Assembly: GCA_031253545.1 (NCBI GenBank)
Contig: JAIRWH010000033.1
Location: 1 to 37,921 of the forward strand
Length of the DNA: 37,921 nucleotides
Direction: 5' to 3'
Source of the DNA: Oscillospiraceae bacterium
GTDB lineage: Bacteria > Bacillota > Clostridia > Oscillospirales > UBA929
Below the pieces are notes generated by a model. That model was not told the DNA's origin and made no database searches. It saw only the letters and a list, made by a program, of their open reading frames with translations. Both the position numbers and the translations under genes were made by a program. Position 1 is the stretch's first letter, and every line of letters starts with the position of its first letter. Positions 1-8,520 of the stretch are shown one piece after another.

Positions 1-102
1 TACGCCGCCTCCGGCTCGCAGCGGGCCCTAACGCCCGACTCCGCGGAAAACGCCATGCTCGCCGATGTCAGAGCCGTATTTACCCCCGCCGCGCCGTCTT
101 AG
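1..102 (+). CDS. C-terminal fragment of an unrecognised protein (partial, enters from the left edge)
   Basis: An open frame runs from base 1 to a TAG at 100-102 and would give 33 residues ending AVFTPAAPS. The codon choice is GC-rich like the neighbouring genes. The identical fragment, ending at 37820 on the minus strand, sits at the other end of the window, so the parent gene, or at least its 3' end, exists in two or more copies. No motif is long enough to name a family. It could belong to a mobile-element protein or a duplicated housekeeping gene; the sequence here does not decide. Confidence 0.4.
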   Translation, partial: YAASGSQRALTPDSAENAMLADVRAVFTPAAPS

Positions 103-119
103 TTCTTTCACGCCCGCGC
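1..119. repeat. Terminal inverted repeat, left copy
   Basis: Bases 1-119 are an exact reverse complement of bases 37803-37921; identity stops at 120 versus 37802. The repeat holds the last 33 codons and stop of a reading frame plus 17 bases after the stop. A dispersed repeat present in both orientations, at which an assembler stopped, is the simplest explanation; a true invertible boundary is possible but nothing else supports it. Confidence 0.95.
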
Positions 120-183
120 CCTCGGTATATAAAGTCCGGGGTGTGGGTGAAGAAACTGCGCGGAACGGGTTAATGGGGAATAT

Positions 184-211
184 GGGCGGATGTGCGAAAG
201 CGCATCCGCCC
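184..211. terminator. Strong hairpin with GAAA loop between convergent genes
   Basis: A 12-bp stem (184-195 with 200-211, one G-U pair) closed by a GAAA tetraloop lies between the partial plus-strand gene ending at 102 and the minus-strand lipoprotein gene ending at 238. There is no U tract on either side, so it is a poor intrinsic terminator by the usual rule. Its position between convergent genes suggests transcript-end or RNA-stability function. Confidence 0.5.
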
Positions 212-237
212 GGTAGGCGGTATCGGCGCTATGTGAA

Positions 238-966
238 TTAAGGCACGGTAACCCAAAAAGCGGGGCGGAGGCCGCCATCTGCTTGACTGACATAATAGCC
301 GTCTACAAACACAATTCCTTCTCTCACAAGCGCCGCTCCCGTACTTTCAAGGCCGGGTGAGCGCAACCACCACCACGCGCCAAGATTTTTGCCGTTGTAT
401 ATATAGTTTTGGCCGGCATCCAAATGAAAAGCTATTCGTTTTTCGTTGAAATCATCGTTGATAAACCATATAGCCGACGAAGGCTTGTTTTGCAGTTGTC
501 CGCTGTCGCCAAAATATTTCACTACTTCGCTAAGGCTCAAGAGGAATATTTTATCTTGTGTATCATTACCGCCTTTCGCCTCGCTCCATTGGTTGTCAAG
601 GTTTTGGTTTGTGACGGTAACTATTCTCTCTCTTTCGCAGATGCCGAAACTCTCGTAGAACTCGCCGTTCAAGTAGGCGCGCAAAGTGCAGACTTCCCAT
701 GTCACGTCTGCATATTCCTCGTTATACGGTCTACATTCCAAGATATACTCGGAGAGCAGCAGGGCTTTCCCTCCGCTCACGTCCGGCACCCGCCACTCGT
801 ATCCGCCGAACTCTATGATGTCGCCGACCGCTGCGGTTATAGGGGGCAGTGGGTCGGGTGAGGGTGTGTCGCCGGCGGTGGGCGTGGGGTCGGTGCCGCC
901 CGCGCAAGCGGCAAGCGCGGCGAGGAGCAAAACGGCGGAAAGAATAAGTGAAGTGAGTTTTTTCAC
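238..966 (-). CDS. DUF6273-like secreted lipoprotein
   Basis: The protein has 242 residues from a GTG at 966. A lipoprotein signal is clear: KK near the N-terminus, a hydrophobic stretch, then the lipobox L18-A19-A20-C21, followed by a Thr/Pro/Ser linker (TPTAGDTPSPDP). The mature part begins with GDIIEFGGYEWRV and contains WWLRSPG and GLRPAFWV near the C-terminus, the pattern of DUF6273 proteins, which are common surface proteins of Clostridia and have no established function. The frame extends upstream to 1038, but the GTG gives the signal peptide its proper start. The gene is divergent from the rpmG operon, convergent with the partial gene at the left edge, and followed by a hairpin at 184-211. 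The family assignment is from remembered motifs. Confidence 0.72.
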   Translation of the reverse strand: MKKLTSLILSAVLLLAALAACAGGTDPTPTAGDTPSPDPLPPITAAVGDIIEFGGYEWRVPDVSGGKALLLSEYILECRPYNEEYADVTWEVCTLRAYLNGEFYESFGICERERIVTVTNQNLDNQWSEAKGGNDTQDKIFLLSLSEVVKYFGDSGQLQNKPSSAIWFINDDFNEKRIAFHLDAGQNYIYNGKNLGAWWWLRSPGLESTGAALVREGIVFVDGYYVSQADGGLRPAFWVTVP

Positions 967-1127
967 AAGCAGTACCCGCTTTCGTGTAAAGTGGGGGCAA
1001 CTGTGCAGAATGCAGCATAAGGGCGCGGGGGCTGTCAAGGGGGAGCAGGGGAGTATTGAGCGATTTTTAGGGGAAAACCCGCTGTTCCGGGTAGCCGAAA
1101 AAGTTTACGGAAGATTTGGCAAAACGC

Positions 1128-1157
1128 TTGACAGCCGCGTTTGCTTTGTGGTATACT
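1128..1157 (+). promoter_or_regulatory. Promoter of the rpmG-secE-nusG-rplKA-aro operon
   Basis: A consensus -35 TTGACA (1128-1133) and a -10 TATACT (1152-1157) are separated by 18 bp. The first gene, rpmG, starts 59 bp after the -10. No comparable promoter was noticed in the short gaps between the genes up to 11265, so this may drive the whole run. Confidence 0.85.
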
Positions 1158-1215
1158 GTCTTTCGCCTGCGAAGGGTTCTTTTTTTGAGCGCCGCAGCAT
1201 TGGGAGGGAAGAGTT

Positions 1216-1365
1216 ATGCGGGTGAAGATTACATTAGCTTGCCAAGAGTGCAAGCAAAGGAACTACAACACGGTCAAGAACAAGAAAAACGACCCCGACC
1301 GCCTGGAGATGAACAAGCACTGCCGTTTCTGCAAGAAACACACCCCCCACAGGGAAACCCGGTAA
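1216..1365 (+). CDS. rpmG: 50S ribosomal protein L33
   Basis: This 49-residue protein is component L33 of the large ribosomal subunit. It carries two CxxC pairs (C9-x2-C12 and C36-x2-C39), so it is the zinc-binding form. The motifs [17 protein letters not shown] and [17 protein letters not shown] are typical of the family, and the length is normal. The ATG at 1216 follows a GGGAGG site at 1202-1207. It is the first gene after the promoter at 1128-1157 and is followed by secE after 54 bp. The rpmG-secE-nusG order is classical in bacteria. The zinc-binding form is usually the one kept when zinc is plentiful. Confidence 0.95.
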   Translation: MRVKITLACQECKQRNYNTVKNKKNDPDRLEMNKHCRFCKKHTPHRETR

Positions 1366-1419
1366 CGCGCCGGGTGTCCGCCCGCTCCGCGCGGGGAGAA
1401 AACGAGGAGGCGCCGAGTA

Positions 1420-1680
1420 ATGCCAAACGAAAAGAAACCCACCGCCCCAAGGAGAGCGCCCGCCAAGCCGGCCGCCAAAAAGCCCGGCGTAGGCGCGCGC
1501 GTTGTGCGTTGGCTCAGGGAGATGCGCTCCGAGCTGAAAAAGGTTGTGTGGCCGAACAGGAAGCAACTCACCAACAACTCCCTCATAGTCATCGGAGCCG
1601 TTATCGTGGTGGGGGCGATTATCGCCGGCTTAGACATCGTTTTCCGCTTTATAATCGACACAGTCATCCGCGTACTGTGA
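1420..1680 (+). CDS. secE: Preprotein translocase subunit SecE
   Basis: SecE is the small essential subunit of the SecYEG translocon. The 86-residue protein has a basic, Ala/Pro/Lys-rich N-terminus (residues 1-25), an amphipathic segment with LREMRSELKKVVWPNRKQL (the conserved cytoplasmic helix with the VxWP motif), and one transmembrane helix near residues 54-78. The single-helix form is typical of Firmicutes. The start ATG at 1420 follows GAGGAGG at 1407-1413. It lies between rpmG and nusG. Confidence 0.95.
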   Translation: MPNEKKPTAPRRAPAKPAAKKPGVGARVVRWLREMRSELKKVVWPNRKQLTNNSLIVIGAVIVVGAIIAGLDIVFRFIIDTVIRVL

Positions 1681-1696
1681 TTTTCGGTAGAGCGTG

Positions 1697-2218
1697 ATGG
1701 CGGATAACGCTAAGTGGTATGTTGTGCACACATACTCCGGCTACGAAAAAAAAGTAGCCGCCACCATAACAAAAGCCGTGGACAACCGCAAGCTGCACGA
1801 CCTCATCCTCGGTGTCAACGTCCCCACCGAAATGGTCACGGAAATTGCGCCCGGAAAGAAAACCACAAAAGAGCAGAAGCTCTTTCCCGGCTACGTGCTC
1901 GTGCGTATGGTTATGACCGACGAGAGCTGGCACATGGTGCGCAACACGCGCGGGGTCACGGGTTTCGTGGGGCCGGGCAGCAAGCCCGTGTGTCTCACCG
2001 ACGAGGAAGTCGCCGCGCTCGGCGTGGAAAAGCACGAGATAATAGTAAACTACTCCACGGGCGATTCCGTGAGAATCATAGACGGGCCTTTCGAGAGTTT
2101 TGTCGGCTTGGTGGACGAGATTGCCTTAGACAAAGGCCGTGTGCGCGTGGTGGTATCCATGTTCGGGCGGGAAACGCCCGTGGAGCTCGGCTTAGACGAA
2201 GTGGAGCCCGTTGTGTGA
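1697..2218 (+). CDS. nusG: Transcription termination/antitermination factor NusG
   Basis: NusG binds RNA polymerase and modulates pausing, Rho termination and coupling to the ribosome. The N-terminal NGN domain opens with AKWYVVHTYSGYEKKVA and includes KLFPGYVLVRM; the C-terminal KOW domain contains GDSVRIIDGPFESFVG at roughly residues 122-137. The length, about 173 aa, is standard. The reading frame has GTG-ATG in tandem (1694 and 1697); I prefer the ATG because the GTG adds only one residue, and the upstream Shine-Dalgarno (GGTAGAG) is weak for both. It follows secE by 16 bp and precedes rplK by 80 bp. Confidence 0.95.
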   Translation: MADNAKWYVVHTYSGYEKKVAATITKAVDNRKLHDLILGVNVPTEMVTEIAPGKKTTKEQKLFPGYVLVRMVMTDESWHMVRNTRGVTGFVGPGSKPVCLTDEEVAALGVEKHEIIVNYSTGDSVRIIDGPFESFVGLVDEIALDKGRVRVVVSMFGRETPVELGLDEVEPVV

Positions 2219-2298
2219 CCTGCCGCTCCGGCATGGGAAATACAACCGGCTTCCGCGTTTAACGTAATACAACAATAACTTCCCGGAGGTACGAAGGA

Positions 2299-2736
2299 AT
2301 GGCAGCGAAGGTCACAGGTTACATCAAACTCCAAATCCCCGCGGGAAAGGCCACGCCCGCGCCCCCCGTGGGTCCCGCCTTAGGGCAGCACGGCGTGAAC
2401 ATCATGCAGTTCACGAAGGAGTTTAACGAGCGCACCAAAAACGACATAGGCCTTATCATCCCCGTGGTCATCACCGTGTACGCGGACCGCACGTTCAGCT
2501 TCATCACAAAAACCCCGCCCGCGCCGGTGCTCATCAAGAAAGCCGTGAATATCGAATCCGGCTCTGCCGCGCCCAACAAAACAAAAGTGGCGAAGCTGGC
2601 GAAGGGCGATTTGCGGAAGATTGCCGAACAAAAAATGCCGGACCTCAACGCCGCGTCGGTGGAGGCCGCCATGAGCATGGTGGCGGGCACCGCGCGCAGC
2701 ATGGGCGTTACCGTGGAAGAATGGGGGGGCGCGTGA
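2299..2736 (+). CDS. rplK: 50S ribosomal protein L11
   Basis: L11 forms the base of the ribosomal stalk (GTPase-associated centre). The 145-aa protein shows the signature stretches [30 protein letters not shown] and [13 protein letters not shown], and normal length. CCCGGAGG at 2282-2289 provides a strong ribosome binding site. The 80-bp gap upstream is where L1 feedback sites commonly lie in L11-L1 operons; I could not fold one with confidence. Its stop codon overlaps the rplA start by one base (TGATG). Confidence 0.96.
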   Translation: MAAKVTGYIKLQIPAGKATPAPPVGPALGQHGVNIMQFTKEFNERTKNDIGLIIPVVITVYADRTFSFITKTPPAPVLIKKAVNIESGSAAPNKTKVAKLAKGDLRKIAEQKMPDLNAASVEAAMSMVAGTARSMGVTVEEWGGA

Positions 2737-3428
2737 TGTTTCGCGGAAAGACTTACAAAGAAGCCGTAAAATCGGTGGATAAGGCCGCGCTCTACGACCC
2801 GGCCGAGGCTCTCGCCCTCGTGCTCAAAACGGCGAGGGCAAAGTTCGACGAAACCGTGGAGGTGCACGTGAAGCTCGGCGTGGACTCGCGCCACGCAGAC
2901 CAGCAAGTGCGCGGAAGCATTGTGCTGCCGCACGGCACGGGCAAGGCCATGCGTGTGCTCGTATTCGCCAAGGGCGACAAAGCCAAGGAAGCCGAAGCCG
3001 CGGGCGCGGATTTTGTGGGCGCGGAGGAAATGGTCACGAAAATCCAAAACGAAAACTTCTTCGCTTACGACGTGGTGGTGGCCACCCCGGATATGATGGG
3101 CGTGGTGGGGCGTTTGGGCAAGCTCCTCGGCCCGAAGGGCCTTATGCCCAACCCCAAAGCGGGCACGGTCACGCCCGACGTGGCTCGCGCCATTGCCGAC
3201 ATCAAAGCCGGTAAGGTGGAGTACCGCTTAGACAAGACCAACATCATCCATTGCCCGCTCGGCAAAGTGTCCTTCGGCGGCGAGAAACTCATGGAAAACT
3301 TCGATGCCCTGCTCGGCGCGGTCATCAAGGCGAAACCCGCCGCCGCCAAAGGGCAGTATATCCGCTCCTGCGTGGTCGCGTCCACCATGGGCCCCGGCAT
3401 CAAGGTAGCCACGGCGAGGCTCATGTAG
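2736..3428 (+). CDS. rplA: 50S ribosomal protein L1
   Basis: L1 forms the mobile L1 stalk at the tRNA exit site and, in studied bacteria, represses translation of its own mRNA. The 230-residue product contains [25 protein letters not shown] and [18 protein letters not shown], the hallmarks of L1. The start ATG at 2736 overlaps the rplK stop; the upstream in-frame start at 2721 would lie inside rplK. In most bacteria rplJ and rplL follow. Here the DAHP synthase gene begins 7 bp after the stop, so rplJL-rpoBC must be elsewhere. Confidence 0.96.
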   Translation: MFRGKTYKEAVKSVDKAALYDPAEALALVLKTARAKFDETVEVHVKLGVDSRHADQQVRGSIVLPHGTGKAMRVLVFAKGDKAKEAEAAGADFVGAEEMVTKIQNENFFAYDVVVATPDMMGVVGRLGKLLGPKGLMPNPKAGTVTPDVARAIADIKAGKVEYRLDKTNIIHCPLGKVSFGGEKLMENFDALLGAVIKAKPAAAKGQYIRSCVVASTMGPGIKVATARLM

Positions 3429-3434
3429 GCTCCC

Positions 3435-4436
3435 ATGGTTGCCGTATTAAAGCCGACCGTTACCGACGAGCAGGTTAAAAACCTCACGGCGTGGCTGGAG
3501 GGGCGCGGCCTGACCGTGCACATCTCAAAGGGCGAATCTTACACCATACTCGGCCTTATAGGCGACACGAGCAAGATAGACACGGAGCTGTTGGAAGGCT
3601 TGGAGATGGTGGACTCCGTAAAACGCATCTCCGAACCGTTTAAGAGCGCCAACCGCAAGTTTCACCCCGACGACACCGTAGTGGAAGTCGGCGGCGTGAG
3701 AATCGGCGGCCCTCACTTCTGCGTCATGGCGGGGCCGTGCTCCGTAGAATCGCCGGAGCAAATCCTCTCCATAGCCGAAAGCGTGCGCGCCTCCGGCGCC
3801 GCCGTGTTGCGCGGCGGGGCGTTTAAGCCGCGCACCTCGCCCTACGACTTCCAAGGCCTCCGCGCCGACGGCATAGAGCTGCTCCTGGAAGCCAAGCGCC
3901 GCACGGGTATGCCGATAATCACGGAGATTATGAACGCCGCCCACCTGCCCATGTTTGAGCAAGTAGACATCATACAGGTCGGCGCGAGGAATATGCAAAA
4001 CTTCGAGCTGCTCAAAGAGCTCGGCGCGCTCGATAAACCCGTTATGCTCAAGCGCGGCCTGGCAAACACCCTGCAGGAGCTGCTCATGAGCGCCGAGTAT
4101 ATCATGGCGGGCGGCAACCGCAACGTAATCCTCTGCGAACGCGGCATACGCACGTTTGAGACCTTTACGCGCAACACGCTGGATATATCCGCCATACCCG
4201 CCCTGCGCGAGCTTACGCACCTGCCTGTGGTGGTGGACCCAAGCCACGCCACGGGCGCGGCGCGTTTCGTGCTGCCCATGGCAATGGCCTCGGCCGCCGC
4301 CGGCGCTCACGGCCTGCTCATCGAGGTGCACAACGACCCCAAAAACGCCCTGTGCGACGGAGCGCAATCGCTCACGCCGGAGCAGTTTGCGGCGGTCACG
4401 GAAAAAGTGGGGAAAATACGGCAGGCCATGCTATGA
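3435..4436 (+). CDS. aroF: 3-deoxy-7-phosphoheptulonate (DAHP) synthase, class I-beta
   Basis: The enzyme condenses phosphoenolpyruvate and erythrose 4-phosphate in the first step of the shikimate pathway. The 333-aa protein has an N-terminal ferredoxin-like regulatory domain (about 1-70), which in related enzymes binds tyrosine or phenylalanine, and a TIM barrel with MAGPCSVES (near 96-104), [12 protein letters not shown] (near 129-140) and VVDPSHATG (near 267-275). The architecture matches the Thermotoga/Bacillus-type enzyme. It starts 7 bp after rplA with only a weak Shine-Dalgarno, so translational coupling to L1 is likely. Its stop overlaps the tyrA start (ATGA). Feedback control by the N-terminal domain is inferred from the family. 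Confidence 0.95.
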   Translation: MVAVLKPTVTDEQVKNLTAWLEGRGLTVHISKGESYTILGLIGDTSKIDTELLEGLEMVDSVKRISEPFKSANRKFHPDDTVVEVGGVRIGGPHFCVMAGPCSVESPEQILSIAESVRASGAAVLRGGAFKPRTSPYDFQGLRADGIELLLEAKRRTGMPIITEIMNAAHLPMFEQVDIIQVGARNMQNFELLKELGALDKPVMLKRGLANTLQELLMSAEYIMAGGNRNVILCERGIRTFETFTRNTLDISAIPALRELTHLPVVVDPSHATGAARFVLPMAMASAAAGAHGLLIEVHNDPKNALCDGAQSLTPEQFAAVTEKVGKIRQAML

Positions 4437-5266
4437 CGGTGGGCATAGTGGGTCTGGGGCTCATCGGCGGCTCTTTGGCGAAAGCCTACAAGGCGCGCGG
4501 CCACAACATATACGGTTACGACACCGACTCCGGCGTACTCGGCTACGCCGCGCTTGCCGGCTGTGTGGACGGCGAGCTTTGCGATGAAAACCTCAAAGAA
4601 TGTCACGCCCTCTTTTTGGCCGTGTACCCCTCCGACACCGTGGATTATTTGGAAAAGCACGCCCGCTTTATCGCCCCCGGCTCGCTCGTGCTCGACTGCT
4701 GCGGCGTTAAGCGCGCGGTCTGTTCGCGTTGTTTCCCGCTCGCGCGGCGCCACGGTTTCACGTTCGTGGGCGGGCACCCAATGGCGGGAAGCCACAACGC
4801 CGGATTCAAACACAGCAGGGCAAACCTCTTTCGCGGCGCTTCCATGCTCCTTGTGCCCCCCGTGTTCGACAACGCGGAGCTGTTTGGCGCGCTCGAAGAG
4901 CTGCTCACCCCCGCCGAGTTCGGGCACCTCACCTTTACCACGGCGGAGAAGCACGACGAAATGATTGCTTTCAGCTCACAGATGGCCCATGTGGTGTCCA
5001 ACGCGTATATCAAAAGCCCAAGGGCTCGCGCGCACAAGGGTTTTTCGGCGGGAAGCTACAAAGACCTCACGCGCGTGGCGCGGCTCAATTCGGATATGTG
5101 GGCGCAGCTTTGCATGGCAAACGGCGATAACCTCGTAAACGAACTGGAAGGCTTCGCCCGCGCCCTGCACGCCTACACCGCCGCCCTGAAAAAGGGCGAC
5201 ACGGCCGCGCTGAGGGAATTGCTGGAAGAAGGCAACCGCCTGAAAGGGGAAACGGACCGCCCATGA
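4433..5266 (+). CDS. tyrA: Prephenate dehydrogenase
   Basis: The enzyme oxidatively decarboxylates prephenate to 4-hydroxyphenylpyruvate for tyrosine. The 277-aa protein opens with the Rossmann motif VGIVGLGLIGGSLAKAY (GxGxxG at residues 7-12) and carries HPMAGS near residue 115, both typical of TyrA. There is no C-terminal ACT domain, so feedback by tyrosine through ACT is not expected. ATGA overlaps join it to aroF upstream and aroB downstream. Its chorismate mutase partner would be the N-terminal domain of PheA in the same operon. NAD+ preference is presumed but not read from the sequence. Confidence 0.93.
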   Translation: MTVGIVGLGLIGGSLAKAYKARGHNIYGYDTDSGVLGYAALAGCVDGELCDENLKECHALFLAVYPSDTVDYLEKHARFIAPGSLVLDCCGVKRAVCSRCFPLARRHGFTFVGGHPMAGSHNAGFKHSRANLFRGASMLLVPPVFDNAELFGALEELLTPAEFGHLTFTTAEKHDEMIAFSSQMAHVVSNAYIKSPRARAHKGFSAGSYKDLTRVARLNSDMWAQLCMANGDNLVNELEGFARALHAYTAALKKGDTAALRELLEEGNRLKGETDRP

Positions 5267-6294
5267 GAGGCTACGACGTGCATATCGCCCCGGGGTTGCT
5301 CAACAGCGCCGGCGCAATGATACGCAAAGCCGCCGGAGGCGGCGCGGCGGCCGTGATTACAGACAGCGTGGTGGCGGCGCTCTACGCCCGGCGGCTGCTC
5401 GCAAGCCTTGAAAACAACGGTTACCGCGCGGCGCTCTTCGAGTTTCCGAGCGGCGAAGGCTCCAAAAACACCCGCACGTTCACAGACGCGGCGAGTTTTC
5501 TCGCCTCGGAGGGTCTGACGCGCTCCGACGTGGTGGTCGCCCTCGGCGGCGGCGTGGTCGGCGACATCGCCGGTTTCGCGGCGGCCTGCTACATGAGGGG
5601 CATCGGCCTTGTGCAAATGCCCACCACGCTGCTCGCGGCCGTGGATTCATCCATAGGCGGCAAAACGGGCGTGAACCTGCCCGAAGGCAAAAACCTGCTC
5701 GGCGCTTTTCACAGGCCCCTGTCCGTTATCTGCGACACAGACTTGCTCAACACGCTGACCGAAGAAACTTACCGCGACGGCTGCGCCGAGGTCGTCAAAT
5801 ACGCCATGCTTGCCGACGGCGGCCTCTTGGCGTTGCTCAAAGAAAAACGGCTCGCGGACGTTATCGCGCGGTGCGTGGCCGTCAAAACCGCCGTGGTGGA
5901 AAAAGACGAATATGAGCGCGCCGAAAACGGTGAGCGCAAGAAGCTCAATTTCGGCCATACGGTGGGTCACGCCGTCGAGCGCCTCAGCGGCTACCGCGTC
6001 ACCCACGGCAACGCCGTGGCGGCGGGCATGGCGGTAATCACGCGGGCCGCCGCGCGGGCGGGCATATGCGGCGGCGACTGCCTGCAAACGCTCTTGCTCG
6101 CGCTCAGGCATTTCGGTCTGCCGGAAAACGCGGATTACGGCGCGGAGGAGCTTGCGCGCGCCTGCCTTTCCGATAAAAAACGGCTCCCGGATGCCATCAC
6201 GCTGGTGTTGCCCCTGCGCGTGGGCGAATGTGCGCTGAAAACAATCCCCCTTTGCGAATTGCAACCCTTAATAGCTTCGGGGCTTACGCCATGA
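5263..6294 (+). CDS. aroB: 3-dehydroquinate synthase
   Basis: AroB converts DAHP to 3-dehydroquinate, using NAD+ and a divalent metal. The 343-aa protein has the NAD-binding glycine motif LGGGVVGDIAGF (near 95-106), the signature PTTLLAAVDSSIGGKTGVN (near 119-137) and NFGHTVGHAVE (near 229-239), which includes metal-ligand histidine. The length is normal to slightly short. It overlaps tyrA (ATGA) and aroA (ATGA). The start at 5263 is the only sensible one. Confidence 0.96.
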   Translation: MRGYDVHIAPGLLNSAGAMIRKAAGGGAAAVITDSVVAALYARRLLASLENNGYRAALFEFPSGEGSKNTRTFTDAASFLASEGLTRSDVVVALGGGVVGDIAGFAAACYMRGIGLVQMPTTLLAAVDSSIGGKTGVNLPEGKNLLGAFHRPLSVICDTDLLNTLTEETYRDGCAEVVKYAMLADGGLLALLKEKRLADVIARCVAVKTAVVEKDEYERAENGERKKLNFGHTVGHAVERLSGYRVTHGNAVAAGMAVITRAAARAGICGGDCLQTLLLALRHFGLPENADYGAEELARACLSDKKRLPDAITLVLPLRVGECALKTIPLCELQPLIASGLTP

Positions 6295-7529
6295 CGGTGA
6301 GGATAGATAGGCCGATTGTCGGTGGCAGCGTGGCCGCGCCCCCGTCTAAGTCCGAAACCCATCGCGCGCTCATCTGCTCCGCGCTTGCCGGCGCGGATAT
6401 GCCCGCCGGCGGTTCGGAAGACATCGAGGCCACGGCGCGTTCCCTTTCCGCGTTGCGGCGCGGGGGGAAACTCGTGCTCGACTGCGGCGAGAGCGGCTCC
6501 ACGCTGCGTTTTCTGTTGCCCGTCTGCGCGGCGCTGGGCAAAGAGGCGGCGTTTGTCATGCGCGGGCGGCTGCCGTCGCGCCCCCTCAGCGCCCTCACAG
6601 ACGCGCTTGCCGCCCACGGCTGCGCGATTGCAAGGCCGGAAGACTGCATGCTCATCTGCCGGGGGCGGCTCGAAAGCGGGGAATACACCCTGCCGGGCAA
6701 TGTGTCCTCGCAATATGTCAGCGGCTTACTGCTTGCGTTGCCGCTCCTGCCGGGCGAAAGCGCCGTGCGTTGCGAGGGTGTTTTGGAATCGCGCCCCTAT
6801 GTGGATATGACCGTAGACATACTGCGCCGCTTCGGCGTTGAGATTAACGAAAACCCCGACGCGGGGCGGGGCAGCGTGTTTGTCGTGCCGGGTAACCAAC
6901 AATACAGCCTTCCGCCCGACGGCGCGGGCATAGGCGGCGACTGGTCCGCCGCCGCTTTTTGGCTCGCCTCCGGCGCGTTCGGCCCCGGTGCCGTCACGGT
7001 CACGGGGCTACGCGAGGATACGAGGCAAGGCGACAAAGCCGTCGCCACCCTGCTCTCGGCTTTCGGCGCTCAGGTGCGTTGGGACGGCAACGCCGTAACC
7101 GTGGCCCACGGCGTTTTGCAAGGCACGGACATAGACGCCCGCGACACGCCCGACCTTGTGCCCGCGCTCGCCGCCGTGGCGTCCGTGGCGGAGGGGAAAA
7201 CCACAATCTACGGCGCGGGCAGGCTGCGCCTGAAAGAGAGCGACCGCCTGCGCGCCGTGAGCGAATGTCTTACCGCGCTCGGCGCGAATATAAGCGAAAC
7301 GGAAGACGGCTTGGTGATTGAGGGCAAACGCCGCCTTATCGGAGGGGTAATCGGCTCTTTCGGCGACCACCGAATCGCCATGACCGCCGCCGTGCTCTCG
7401 CGCGTGTGCGAAAAGCCCGTGGCCATCGTGGGGGCGGAGGCCGTGAATAAGTCTTACCCCCGCTTTTTCGATGACTTTGCCGCGTTGGGAGGTGCGTACC
7501 GTTGGATTTCACATTCGGAAGAGTCCTGA
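6291..7529 (+). CDS. aroA: 3-phosphoshikimate 1-carboxyvinyltransferase (EPSP synthase)
   Basis: The enzyme transfers the enolpyruvyl group of PEP to shikimate 3-phosphate. The 412-aa protein contains PPSKSETHRAL near the N-terminus (usually PxSKSxxxR), CGESGSTLRFLLPV (near 66-79), RLKESDRL (near 313-320) and GDHRIAM (near 358-364). The start ATG at 6291 overlaps the aroB stop; in-frame codons upstream lie inside aroB. The 3' end overlaps the aroC start by 28 bp. The residue between Gly and Ser in the phosphate loop and glyphosate class were not assessed. Confidence 0.95.
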   Translation: MTVRIDRPIVGGSVAAPPSKSETHRALICSALAGADMPAGGSEDIEATARSLSALRRGGKLVLDCGESGSTLRFLLPVCAALGKEAAFVMRGRLPSRPLSALTDALAAHGCAIARPEDCMLICRGRLESGEYTLPGNVSSQYVSGLLLALPLLPGESAVRCEGVLESRPYVDMTVDILRRFGVEINENPDAGRGSVFVVPGNQQYSLPPDGAGIGGDWSAAAFWLASGAFGPGAVTVTGLREDTRQGDKAVATLLSAFGAQVRWDGNAVTVAHGVLQGTDIDARDTPDLVPALAAVASVAEGKTTIYGAGRLRLKESDRLRAVSECLTALGANISETEDGLVIEGKRRLIGGVIGSFGDHRIAMTAAVLSRVCEKPVAIVGAEAVNKSYPRFFDDFAALGGAYRWISHSEES

Positions 7530-8515
7530 AAGTCACCCTCTTCGGTCAGTCCCACGCCCCCGCCGTGGGTGTGGTGATAGACGGGCTGCCCGCGGGTATC
7601 GCCGTGGACTTCAACGAATTGGAGGCGTTTATGCGCCGCCGCGCTCCGGGGCAAAGCGCCCATGTCACGCCGCGCCGCGAGGCGGACACCCCGGAGTTTG
7701 TCGCGGGCTTGGTGGGCGGCGTTACCTGCGGCGCTCCGCTCACGGCGGTAATACGCAACACGGACACCCGCCCGGGCGACTACGAAGCGCTTGCCGATGT
7801 GCCGCGCCCGGGGCACGCGGACTACACGGCGTATGTGAAATACGGCTCTTCGCGCGATACGCGCGGCGGCGGGCAGTTTTCCGGCAGGCTCACCGCGCCG
7901 CTGTGCGTGGCGGGCGGCGTGTGCCTGCAAATACTCCGCCGCGAAGGCGTGGACATCGCCGCGCGCCTCACGCGCGTGGGCGAAACCCCCGCCTCAAGCG
8001 GAGACGAAGCCATGCTTGATACCGTGGAGAAAGCGCGGCAAGACGGCGACTCCGTGGGCGGCGTGGTGGAATGTACGGCGCGCGGGGTGCCGCCGGGCTT
8101 GGGCGGCCCGCTGTTCGGCGGCATGGAAAGCCGTTTGGCCGCGGCCGTGTTTGCCATACCCGCCGTAAAAGGGGTGGAGTTTGGCAACGGCTTTGCCTGC
8201 GCGGCGCTCACGGGCTCGGAAAACAACGATGCCTTCGCCCCGGACGGCGGCAAGGTGGTAACGCTCACCAACAACCACGGCGGCGTACTCGGCGGCATCA
8301 CGTCGGGCATGCCCCTTGTCTTCCGCGCGGCGTTTAAACCCACGCCCTCCATTGCCAAAGTCCAAAAGAGCGTGAGCCTTTCGCGCATGGAGCAAACGGA
8401 CATCACGGTGACCGGCCGCCACGACCCGTGCGTGGCGCTGCGGGCCGCGCCCTGCGTGGAGGCCGCCGCCGCCCTGGTAATATACGACGCGATACTTGAA
8501 ACGCGAGGGAGGTAA
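7502..8515 (+). CDS. aroC: Chorismate synthase
   Basis: AroC removes phosphate from EPSP to give chorismate, using reduced FMN. The 337-aa protein starts FTFGRVLKVTLFGQSHAPAV; the FGQSHAPA variant replaces the common FGESHG and, as I recall, recurs in Clostridia. Further family features are RRAPGQSAHVTPRREAD and GGVLGGITSGMPL. The start is a TTG at 7502, supported by GGGAGGTG at 7489-7496. The protein is a little shorter than the usual 350-390 residues, but both ends align with the expected motifs. It lies between aroA (28-bp overlap) and pheA (5-bp gap). Confidence 0.95.
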   Translation: MDFTFGRVLKVTLFGQSHAPAVGVVIDGLPAGIAVDFNELEAFMRRRAPGQSAHVTPRREADTPEFVAGLVGGVTCGAPLTAVIRNTDTRPGDYEALADVPRPGHADYTAYVKYGSSRDTRGGGQFSGRLTAPLCVAGGVCLQILRREGVDIAARLTRVGETPASSGDEAMLDTVEKARQDGDSVGGVVECTARGVPPGLGGPLFGGMESRLAAAVFAIPAVKGVEFGNGFACAALTGSENNDAFAPDGGKVVTLTNNHGGVLGGITSGMPLVFRAAFKPTPSIAKVQKSVSLSRMEQTDITVTGRHDPCVALRAAPCVEAAAALVIYDAILETRGR

Positions 8516-8520
8516 AAACA

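Noticed and set aside
967-1127. TTGACA on the minus strand near 1034-1039 as promoter of the DUF6273-like gene
   Set aside because: The nearest -10-like hexamer is only 13 bp away, too close for a sigma-70-type promoter.
2219-2298. L1-binding leader upstream of rplK
   Set aside because: Expected from the family, but I could not fold a convincing L1 target, so it is not listed as a feature.
3525-4367. Minus-strand open frame inside aroF
   Set aside because: Mirror frame of the DAHP synthase, which has conserved motifs over its full length.
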